5,801 nt of DNA, from the NCBI GenBank assembly GCA_023145975.1, contig JAGLCZ010000254.1:1-5801 (forward strand), given 5' to 3'. This stretch comes from Candidatus Hydrogenedentota bacterium (lineage in GTDB: Bacteria > Hydrogenedentota > Hydrogenedentia > Hydrogenedentales > CAITNO01). A program made the position numbers and the translations under genes. Numbering within the stretch: position 1 is the first letter of the stretch; each line of letters opens with the position of its first letter. Positions 1 through 5,556 of this stretch are shown piece after piece. The notes under the pieces are model-generated. The model was not told the origin of the DNA, did no database searches, and saw nothing but the letters and a program-made list of their open reading frames with translations.

Positions 1-2
1 TT

Positions 3-218
3 GGTTACAGAACGCCTGCCGAAGTCTTCAAGCTACAGTGGTTGCGTTTCGAGTTTGAACCTGCCCTGTTGTATTTGGAAAGGGCTTTTAAAATGGGGGT
101 ATGGATTGATAGATATCTATACTGCAAACGGGAATGGAGAATGTTTTGGGCTTTATATATTTTTCGGGAGACAATGAGGCCGTTTGAAATTTGTATTTCG
201 GCTATGTTTGTGTTATAG
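3..218 (+). CDS. Partial open frame with transposase-like (integrase core) C-terminal motif
   Basis: The frame is open from the left edge to a TAG at 216-218, 71 codons, so the start lies outside the window. Its first visible residues read GYRTPAEVFK. A G-Y-x-T-P-x-E-V-F/Y motif is typical of the last part of DDE/integrase-core transposases (IS3, IS30 and IS481 types), where it normally sits only 10-30 residues before the stop. Here about 60 more residues follow; they are rich in W, F, R and Y and I do not recognise them. This may be a family with a longer tail, a transposase whose stop was lost by mutation, or a chance open frame, since frame 1 is also open over much of the same stretch. No inverted repeat or target duplication of an insertion sequence can be seen with the upstream part missing. 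The stop lies 25 bases before the tRNA and overlaps the tRNA promoter's -10 element. The identity rests on about ten residues and is uncertain. Confidence 0.4.
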   Translation, partial: GYRTPAEVFKLQWLRFEFEPALLYLERAFKMGVWIDRYLYCKREWRMFWALYIFRETMRPFEICISAMFVL

Positions 219-219
219 T
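191..219 (+). promoter_or_regulatory. Candidate extended -10 promoter for tRNA-Arg
   Basis: A weak -35 (TTGTAT, 191-196) lies 17 bases before TATAGT (214-219), which is preceded by TGT (211-213), giving an extended -10 TGnTATAGT. The predicted start is near 226, about 18 bases before the mature tRNA. The stretch after the -10 (AGCCCTCCGC) is GC-rich, as in stable RNA promoters of bacteria under stringent control. This is a reading by eye; the -35 matches only its first three bases. Confidence 0.55.
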
Positions 220-243
220 AGCCCTCCGCTGGAAAAACTATGC

Positions 244-320
244 GTACCCGTAGCTCAATAGGATAGAGCGTCTGGCTACGGACCAGGAGGTTAGGGGTTC
301 GATTCCTCTCGGGTACGCCA
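244..320 (+). tRNA. tRNA-Arg, anticodon ACG
   Basis: The full cloverleaf can be folded. The acceptor stem is GTACCCG (244-250) with CGGGTAC (310-316), followed by discriminator G317 and an encoded CCA (318-320). The D stem is GCTC (253-256) with GAGC (266-269). The anticodon stem is 271-275 with 283-287, closed by one T-G wobble. The anticodon loop CTACGGA holds ACG at 278-280. The T stem is 293-297 with 305-309 around the loop TTCGATT. ACG is the major bacterial arginine anticodon; A34 is normally deaminated to inosine by TadA, so the tRNA reads CGU, CGC and CGA. A TTTTT run (321-325) follows directly, but no stem other than the tRNA itself precedes it. The gene stands alone rather than in a tRNA cluster. 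Confidence 0.97.
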
Positions 321-328
321 TTTTTCGT

Positions 329-421
329 TTGCCAATGCTGGACGGTATAGATATGATGTTGGCAATTGAATAGTATCAGCGACGCTTGGATGCTATTATT
401 CCCCCGTCAAGTGTGTGGGGG
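329..421 (+). promoter_or_regulatory. Three consecutive hairpins between tRNA-Arg and rpsD
   Basis: Three adjacent inverted repeats can be read. H1: TTGCCAA (329-335) with TTGGCAA (359-365), a 7-bp stem with a 23-base loop. H2: AATAGTATC (369-377) with GATGCTATT (389-397), 9 bp with one T-G wobble, topped by AGC (378-380) with GCT (384-386) after a two-base bulge; this is the strongest. H3: CCCCC (401-405) with GGGGG (417-421). None is followed by a good T-run, so they are not standard intrinsic terminators. If the tRNA transcript reads on into rpsD, they lie in the rpsD leader, where S4 autoregulation is known in other bacteria, although with different structures. They may instead be tRNA trailer processing or termination elements. 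The whole 321-502 stretch has no gene that I can support. Confidence 0.45.
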
Positions 422-422
422 T

Positions 423-449
423 GTGACATGTCTATGTGATATATATAAG
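423..449 (+). promoter_or_regulatory. Weak candidate promoter for rpsD
   Basis: GTGACA (423-428, five of six bases of TTGACA) lies 15 bases before TATAAG (444-449, five of six of TATAAT) in an AT-rich TATATATAAG stretch. The spacer is two bases shorter than the ideal 17, so this is only a candidate. It would give a start near 456 and a leader of about 47 bases that excludes the three upstream hairpins. Confidence 0.35.
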
Positions 450-502
450 TTGGATGCCTGTTGAATAAGGCAATGCTGGAAGAAGGAATATAAGACAACA
501 TT

Positions 503-1114
503 ATGGCAAAGTATACGGGACCCAAACACAGATTGAGTCGTCGCGTGGGAAAATGCATCTGGGGACGCCCCAATAGCCCTGCCGAGAGACGCCCATACCC
601 TCCTGGTCAGCACGGAAAAAATATGCGTCGTAAGCTTTCTGTTTACGGTATTCAGTTGCTGGAAAAACAGAAACTGCGCATGTATTACGGTGGCATTATG
701 GAACGTCAGATGCGTCGTGTATTTGATAAAGCGCGTACATTGGGCGGTAATACCGGTACCAATCTCTTAATGTTGCTTGAATCACGTTTAGATACAGTGG
801 TGTGGCGTCTTGGTTTTGCGCCCACTATTTTTTCGGCACGTCAGATGGTAAATCACTGTCATGTTCTGGTTGACGGCAAGAAGGTAAATATTCCTTCTTT
901 CATGGTGAAGCCGGGGATGGCTATTTCCATTCGCACTCGCAGCAGGAAAATTCCGATTATTGTGAATGGCGTCGAAAATCCGCCCATGGAACTGCCGGAA
1001 TATCTGGAGCGTGAAGCGAACTCTTTCGAAGGAAAGATGATTGCCACGCCGAACGCAGTTACGATTCGCGCTGAGTTTGATACGCTGAGCATCATTGGGT
1101 TCTATTCGCGTTAA
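503..1114 (+). CDS. rpsD: 30S ribosomal protein S4
   Basis: S4 is a primary 16S rRNA-binding protein that nucleates assembly of the 30S body and helps set decoding accuracy. The 203-residue product has the usual family length. The N-terminal S4 domain begins MAKYTGPKHRLSRR and includes PPGQHG (33-38) and the LSVYGIQLLEKQKLR block (45-59). The S4-type RNA-binding domain starts at about residue 92 with ESRLDTVVWRLGF and runs through VLVDGKKVNIPS (121-132) and VKPG (135-138). The C-terminus ends GFYSR, matching the family's EFYSR/K ending. Only one cysteine (C18) lies in the first 40 residues, so this is the zinc-free C-minus form. The SD-like AAGGA (483-487) is rather far from ATG 503 (15 bases), but the MA[RK]YTGP start is the conserved one. 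The gene is not beside rpsM, rpsK, rpoA or rplQ in this window, which resembles the stand-alone rpsD of Bacillus. A terminator-like hairpin follows. Confidence 0.97.
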   Translation: MAKYTGPKHRLSRRVGKCIWGRPNSPAERRPYPPGQHGKNMRRKLSVYGIQLLEKQKLRMYYGGIMERQMRRVFDKARTLGGNTGTNLLMLLESRLDTVVWRLGFAPTIFSARQMVNHCHVLVDGKKVNIPSFMVKPGMAISIRTRSRKIPIIVNGVENPPMELPEYLEREANSFEGKMIATPNAVTIRAEFDTLSIIGFYSR

Positions 1115-1140
1115 GTATTCTTATTATCTCAAACTATTTC

Positions 1141-1180
1141 GTGGCGATCCGCGTGTTGGTGGTTCGCCACATTGTTTTTT
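1141..1180 (+). terminator. Probable intrinsic terminator after rpsD
   Basis: A perfect 7-bp stem, GTGGCGA (1141-1147) with TCGCCAC (1164-1170), encloses a 16-base loop that may be shortened by CC (1149-1150) pairing with GG (1161-1162). Two bases later comes TTGTTTTTT (1172-1180). It starts 26 bases after the rpsD stop and ends 33 bases before purA, so it fits termination of rpsD. The large loop lowers certainty. Confidence 0.65.
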
Positions 1181-1213
1181 AGAAAGAATTTAGTGTAAAT
1201 CGGGAGCGACGTT

Positions 1214-2482
1214 ATGACTGTTCAGGTCGTTGTAGGAGCAAATTGGGGTGATGAGGGCAAAGGGCGCATGGTAGATTACCTTGCGCGGGATGCTTCTTTT
1301 GTAGTGCGTTATCAGGGCGGGAACAATGCTGGACATACCGTAGTCAATGATTATGGTGAGTTTAAGCTGCATCTATTACCTTCCGGTGTATTTTACCCTA
1401 GTGTAACCAATATCCTGGGACCGGGTATGGTCATCGATATAGAAGGATTGGTTGGCGAGTTGGATGAGTTGGCAGGCAAAGGGATAACGCCGAATATTCG
1501 TATTTCTGAACGTGCTACAATATGTTTTCCTTTTCATCGTCTGGAAGATGAGCTGGAAGAGGATCGGTTGGGCAAGAACGCCTATGGGTCTACCCGTCGC
1601 GGGATAGCACCTGCTTATGGTGATCGCACCGTTAAAAAAGCAATCCAGCTGGGTGAACTGCTGTATCCTGAACGGCTGAATGCGCGGTTACGTGGAATTT
1701 CTGAATGGAAACTGGAGCGCCTCAAAGCATTTTATGGAGACGACACTCTTTTTTCTGTAGATGATATTCTGGAATGGACGGAGAAATATGGAAGTCGTAT
1801 TCGTCCGTTTATTACAGATACTTCGGAAATGCTTGAGAACGCTGCAGACCAGGGGAAGAATATTTTATTTGAAGCACAGCTGGGCACTCTTCGTGACCTT
1901 AACTTCGGTATTTATCCTTTTACAACTTCCTCCTGTACACTTGCATCCTATGCTCCTGTTGGCGGCGGGCTGTTCAGCCATAAGATTGATAACGTTATCG
2001 CTGTGGTTAAGGCCTTTTCCACCTGCGTGGGCGAGGGTCCCTTTGTTACGTTAATGGATAAGGAAGAGGGCGATGAACTGCGCGAATTTGCCAAGGAATA
2101 TGGTGCGGCTACAGGACGTCCGCGTACCGTTGGGCATTTTGATGCCGTTGCTACGCGCTATGGTGCCTGGGCTCAGGGTGCCAATGCGATTGCACTCACA
2201 AAACTGGATTGTTTGAGTGGACGTAAGACGCTGAAAATATGTACTCATTATGTGTGTCAGGGGAAGCGTTATGATCGTTTTCCGTTGAATGCCGTCCTCG
2301 AAGAAGCCAAGCCGGAATACATTGAAATGCCGGGGTGGGATGAAGATATTACCGGCATACGTGATTTTGAGAAATTGCCGCGTACGGCACAGGAATACGT
2401 ATTGGCGATTGAGAAAGCTATTGGCTGTTCCATTCCCTTCGTATCGGTTGGACCTGAAAGAGAAGCGCTTATCTTACGATAA
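1214..2482 (+). CDS. purA: Adenylosuccinate synthase
   Basis: This cytoplasmic enzyme joins IMP and L-aspartate using GTP to form adenylosuccinate, the first committed step to AMP. The 422-residue length is typical. The P-loop-like WGDEGKG (11-17) carries the catalytic Asp13, and NNAGHT (37-42) carries the catalytic His41. The KLHLLPSG motif is at 51-58 and RRGIAPAY (128-135) matches the GRGIGPAY IMP loop. GAATGRPR (297-304) is the aspartate loop; T300, R302 and R304 match E. coli T301, R303 and R305. LTKLD (328-332) binds guanine, and PGW (373-375) and GPERE (413-417) close the fold. The usual FEGAQGT reads FEAQLGT (219-225), so the IMP-contacting Gln is shifted by one; as I recall, an EGQLG form occurs in a Clostridia-type subgroup of PurA. 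GGGAG (1202-1206) lies 7 bases before the ATG. A terminator-like hairpin lies between rpsD and this gene. No convincing promoter was seen in the gap. Confidence 0.97.
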   Translation: MTVQVVVGANWGDEGKGRMVDYLARDASFVVRYQGGNNAGHTVVNDYGEFKLHLLPSGVFYPSVTNILGPGMVIDIEGLVGELDELAGKGITPNIRISERATICFPFHRLEDELEEDRLGKNAYGSTRRGIAPAYGDRTVKKAIQLGELLYPERLNARLRGISEWKLERLKAFYGDDTLFSVDDILEWTEKYGSRIRPFITDTSEMLENAADQGKNILFEAQLGTLRDLNFGIYPFTTSSCTLASYAPVGGGLFSHKIDNVIAVVKAFSTCVGEGPFVTLMDKEEGDELREFAKEYGAATGRPRTVGHFDAVATRYGAWAQGANAIALTKLDCLSGRKTLKICTHYVCQGKRYDRFPLNAVLEEAKPEYIEMPGWDEDITGIRDFEKLPRTAQEYVLAIEKAIGCSIPFVSVGPEREALILR

Positions 2483-2570
2483 TAGTAGGCGTCGACAGTC
2501 GATAAGTACCATAAATTTCCCCATCCATGCTTTTAGTAACGTCTGTTAACTGAATTGCCAGGAGGTATTT

Positions 2571-4808
2571 ATGCGGCTTACCCTGATCCTTTCCATGATA
2601 ATATCCGGGGCATGTATTGCCAACGCAGAAGTCATTGAGAACAAAAATCTCCACTTTACCCTGGACTACGAGACCGGTCTATTCCAGTTGACGGCTAAAG
2701 CATCCGGATTGCCCGGGTGTACAGGTAGTTTGGAATCGGTTGCCGATGTTACTGTTGCAGGTTCAGATGCGTTGATAGCGATGACAGATGCTTTTGTCTA
2801 TAAATTTTCCCTTCCTCCCCAAAGCATTTTTCTTGTTGTCTCGGTAACACGGGCGGCTGACCCACCTGCGCAGTCTGGTGCATCACTGAATACCCCGGAA
2901 TTCCTTGTTGATTTTAAAGCCTCTTTGGATACGGTACAGATACTGGGTTGTGATGGATTAGAAGTGGGTAATAAGGAACGGGAAGGATACACTTTTCTGG
3001 CAGCTTCTTGTGCCAAAGGAGAGGGCGGTGTCGTAGCGGGCTGGCTGACCCAGAATAGAGCGAGCGGGATCATTCTGTCTCATGAAGAAGAGGGTAAACT
3101 GGCATTACAGGGGCGTGCTGAATACGGAAAATCTAGGCATATTCCGTCGCATGGGCAGGAAGCGGAACATTTCGCTATTGGACTGTTTGCAGATCCGCTT
3201 TTGGGTCTTGAGGCCTATGGCGCAGCGATTGCAAAAGCGAATGATATTGTCCTTGACAAGCCCATCCCATCCGGATATTGTACCTGGTATTCGAAACCTT
3301 ATGGCGGGGCTTGTAATCGGCGGCGTCTCATTGAGTTGACCGATTTTTGCCAAACAACTCTTCATCCCTATGGATTTCAATTAGTTCAGATTGATGATAT
3401 GTGGCAGGCGGGACGAAAGCGTCCCAAGGAATTCACCGGTCCCCGTCTTGGATTTTTGGAACACAATCGCAGAGGTCCCTACCGGAAGGGGATGGAAGAG
3501 GTGGCGCCTTATATCCAAAATACAGGGATGACGGCAGGGTTGTGGTTTATTCCTTTTGCTGCCGATCCCGAAAATGAACCGGCTGCTTCCCACCCTGAAT
3601 GGTTTGTCAAGACCGCTGCAGGTGATCCTTATTTTGTATTCTGGGCAGGTTGGAGTCTGGATATGACCCATCCCGGTGCGGTGGACTATGTTACACAGGT
3701 GGTGCATCGTATCACCAAAGAGTGGGACTTTGGTTATATTAAGATTGACGGATTATGGTCAGGCATGGCAACCACGTGCCTCTATCCAACTCCCGATTAT
3801 CGCGAGGATGATCTGGGGGGTGCCGTGTTCAATAATTCGAAAAAGACCAATATCGAAGCCTATCGCGACGGGTTGGCAGTGGTGCGTCAGGCAGCCGGAG
3901 ACGATGTTTTTATTCTGGGGTGTAATATCGCCCAAAATATGCGCACCTTGGGTGCAAGCATTGGGCTGGTGGATGGAATGCGTGTGGGTCGTGATATTGC
4001 TGCCGACTGGGACAACATACTTCCCTGTGCAGAAATGGGTGCACGTTTGTATTTTTTGCATAATCGGGTCTGGTACAACGATCCGGATTGTCTGATGCTG
4101 CGAGAACCGCTTACCCTGGATCAGGCGCGTGCATGGGCTTCCTGGATTGCCGTCAGCGGCCAGATGAATCTTGTTAGCGAATGGTTGCCGGGTTTGCCTG
4201 AAGAGCGTCTGGACCTCGTAAAGCGTTCCATGCCCAATCACAGTATGAATGCCCGACCGCTGGATCTTTTTGAACAGGCGATTCCCCGTGTATGGTTGTT
4301 GACTGACAAAGAAAATAGCGACCGCCATACGGTTGCTTTCTTTAACTGGGATAAAGATGCTCCCGCAAAAGTAATACTTTCTCTCGACAAAATCGGGAAC
4401 GGATCCTTCTCCGGATTTGAGTATTGGGGAAATGCTGTTCTTGCTCCGACAACGGGCTCCCTGGAGGTTACGGTAGCACCTTCCGCCTGTCAAGTATTTT
4501 CCCTGAGGCCCACCCGTGCTGTTCCGTGTGTGATAGGTACTTCAAGGCATATTACCCAGGGCATGATTGACCTGTCATCAGAACAGTGGGATCCAGCATC
4601 TCGAACCCTCTCCGGTACCAGTCAGGTCGTGGGAGGGGATCCCTACGAAATCAGGATTCTACTGCCCGAGGGGAATAAGTACTCCGCTATCACCCGGACA
4701 GCGAGTGATGCCGGGACCCTATCGGTTCTTTCCCTTCATGATTCATTAGCGAGAGTCCTTCTGGAAAGTAAAGAGAGTGCGACCCTTTCCTGGCAGGTTA
4801 CTTTTTGA
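2571..4808 (+). CDS. Secreted alpha-galactosidase-like glycoside hydrolase (clan GH-D)
   Basis: The 745-residue protein is probably a retaining glycosidase acting on alpha-linked galactosides outside the cytoplasm. A Sec signal peptide spans residues 1-19 (hydrophobic core 3-15, cleavage ANA|E). Residues about 20-230 are beta-rich, as in the N-terminal domain of GH36 enzymes. The TIM barrel, about 234-540, shows QIDDMW (273-278; its DD matches the substrate-binding pair of GH27), GLWFIPF (323-329), YIKIDG (389-394) with probable nucleophile D393, and MRVGRD (470-475), where the R471-to-D475 spacing equals that of the GH27 acid/base motif, so D475 is the probable acid/base. A C-terminal beta domain (about 565-648) and an extra module (about 650-745) follow. 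AGGAGG (2560-2565) sits 5 bases before the ATG. The gene lies 88 bases behind purA with no clear terminator between, so read-through is possible. Family (GH36 versus GH27-related) and substrate are inferred; other alpha-glycosides are possible. Confidence 0.85.
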   Translation: MRLTLILSMIISGACIANAEVIENKNLHFTLDYETGLFQLTAKASGLPGCTGSLESVADVTVAGSDALIAMTDAFVYKFSLPPQSIFLVVSVTRAADPPAQSGASLNTPEFLVDFKASLDTVQILGCDGLEVGNKEREGYTFLAASCAKGEGGVVAGWLTQNRASGIILSHEEEGKLALQGRAEYGKSRHIPSHGQEAEHFAIGLFADPLLGLEAYGAAIAKANDIVLDKPIPSGYCTWYSKPYGGACNRRRLIELTDFCQTTLHPYGFQLVQIDDMWQAGRKRPKEFTGPRLGFLEHNRRGPYRKGMEEVAPYIQNTGMTAGLWFIPFAADPENEPAASHPEWFVKTAAGDPYFVFWAGWSLDMTHPGAVDYVTQVVHRITKEWDFGYIKIDGLWSGMATTCLYPTPDYREDDLGGAVFNNSKKTNIEAYRDGLAVVRQAAGDDVFILGCNIAQNMRTLGASIGLVDGMRVGRDIAADWDNILPCAEMGARLYFLHNRVWYNDPDCLMLREPLTLDQARAWASWIAVSGQMNLVSEWLPGLPEERLDLVKRSMPNHSMNARPLDLFEQAIPRVWLLTDKENSDRHTVAFFNWDKDAPAKVILSLDKIGNGSFSGFEYWGNAVLAPTTGSLEVTVAPSACQVFSLRPTRAVPCVIGTSRHITQGMIDLSSEQWDPASRTLSGTSQVVGGDPYEIRILLPEGNKYSAITRTASDAGTLSVLSLHDSLARVLLESKESATLSWQVTF

Positions 4809-4850
4809 GTCTGGAACAATAGAAGTGACTGTGTCTATCTGCTTTTCCTT

Positions 4851-4879
4851 TTGACATTATGTCTATTCGTTGCAATAGT
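4851..4879 (+). promoter_or_regulatory. Near-consensus sigma70 promoter with extended -10
   Basis: A perfect TTGACA (4851-4856) is followed after exactly 17 bases by AATAGT (4874-4879), with TG at 4871-4872 placed as in an extended -10 (TGnAATAGT). The predicted start is near 4886, giving a leader of about 60 bases to the ATG at 4948. A second, weaker candidate, TTGCAA (4870-4875) with TATATG (4893-4898), overlaps it. The 7-base direct repeat TGATAGT (4897-4903 and 4914-4920, period 17) lies in the leader and could be an operator or chance. The promoter separates the glycosidase from the genes after it. Confidence 0.65.
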
Positions 4880-4947
4880 GCTGCACCTTTCCTATATGAT
4901 AGTTCTGATCGTGTGATAGTATTTCTGAATGTAACGGAGTTCTAAAA

Positions 4948-5457
4948 ATGTCTTCTCAAAATGTAATGGTCATTGTGTTGGTGCTGGTAGGGGCAGCGTT
5001 GGGAGCGGGTTATATTATAGGTATTTCCCGATCTGATCCGATTTCTGTTCCTGAAGGCGGCGATATTTCCGAATCATCAACCGAGGTGTTGGAAGAGGAG
5101 AAGGGAGAAGAGGAACTGCTGCCCGCACGTCCTTTCATCAGTCGCGAAACGGTAGAAGGCTTGTATTATGGTTTGAGCTATGAGGCAGCAGCCGAAAAAT
5201 TTGGGTTCTCTTCCGACGAGTCAGAGACGGAGTATGAGCAGGGTGTGCAGGGGTACACCTCGCCTTATGTGATACATTGGCATGTTTGGAACAACGAGGA
5301 AGGTTCCAGGGTACGCTTGGGATTCATAGATAATAAAATGGACAGAAAGCAATTTATTGCTTCCGACGGCATTTCGGAAATCCCGGAATCTCCCCATACG
5401 GATGTGAAAAACTATGGGAAGATTTTGGGGATGGAAGGGGAGCGCAACAGGCGTTAG
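4948..5457 (+). CDS. Membrane-anchored protein with BamE/SmpA-like C-terminal domain
   Basis: The specific function is unknown. The 169-residue protein has one hydrophobic segment (about 6-26, with GAALGAGYIIG) followed by RS, and no clear cleavage site, so it probably stays anchored with its C-terminus outside the cytoplasm. A very acidic, Ser/Glu-rich linker (about 35-58) leads to a compact domain (about 64-140). There, ISRETVEGLYYGLSYEAAAEKFGF, read in two halves as an entry helix plus G-[LM]-[ST]-Y-E-x-x-x-x-x-[LF]-G, followed by VIHWHVWNNEEGS and RVRLGFIDNKMDRKQ, follows the helix-helix-strand pattern of the BamE/SmpA/OmlA and BLIP-like folds (GMSYEEVxxxLGxP...YxWxNxDGSxIxVxFxDGKVxxK). 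The C-terminal 25 residues look unstructured. BamE itself is a lipoprotein; this protein lacks a lipobox, so it is not BamE proper. GGAG (4936-4939) lies 8 bases before the ATG, and the strong promoter upstream should drive it. Domain assignment is by pattern only. Confidence 0.7.
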   Translation: MSSQNVMVIVLVLVGAALGAGYIIGISRSDPISVPEGGDISESSTEVLEEEKGEEELLPARPFISRETVEGLYYGLSYEAAAEKFGFSSDESETEYEQGVQGYTSPYVIHWHVWNNEEGSRVRLGFIDNKMDRKQFIASDGISEIPESPHTDVKNYGKILGMEGERNRR

Positions 5458-5556
5458 GCAGGCGAAGCTGCAAATTTACAAAAACTGGAAATAGAATCCG
5501 TGTTTGGAGTAGTATTTCCCTAGTGTGTGAAGAGCAGAACATAGGGTGAATTCAGC

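Noticed and set aside
109..120. Perfect 12-base palindrome ATAGATATCTAT
   Set aside because: It is AT-rich, has no loop or T-run and no second copy nearby; a single such palindrome in this length of DNA can be chance.
1173..1201. Possible purA promoter (TTGTTT, 17 bases, TAAATC)
   Set aside because: The -35 would be the T-run of the terminator, the -10 is poor, and the start would fall in the purA ribosome binding site.
1324..1333. Third copy of CAATGCTGGA within purA
   Set aside because: It encodes part of the conserved NNAGH motif; shared 10-base words are expected by chance at this window length.
1761..2054. 97-codon + strand frame inside purA
   Set aside because: It overlaps conserved purA sequence in another frame and its product has no recognisable pattern.
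2492..2516. Possible promoter ahead of the glycosidase (TCGACA with ATAAAT)
   Set aside because: The spacing of 13 bases is too short for a sigma70 promoter.
2604..2615. Lipobox in the glycosidase signal peptide (SGAC, Cys15)
   Set aside because: The -3 position is Ser rather than Leu/Val/Ile, and a good signal peptidase I site ANA|E follows at residue 19.
3759..4493. 244-codon open frame on the minus strand inside the glycosidase gene
   Set aside because: It lies fully antisense to a clearly coding frame with catalytic motifs, has no SD site I could see and its translation shows no recognisable domain; it is a shadow of codon use on the + strand.
5458..5471. Small hairpin GCAG/CTGC after the 169-residue gene
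   Set aside because: The stem is only 4 bp and has no T-run, so it does not qualify as a terminator.
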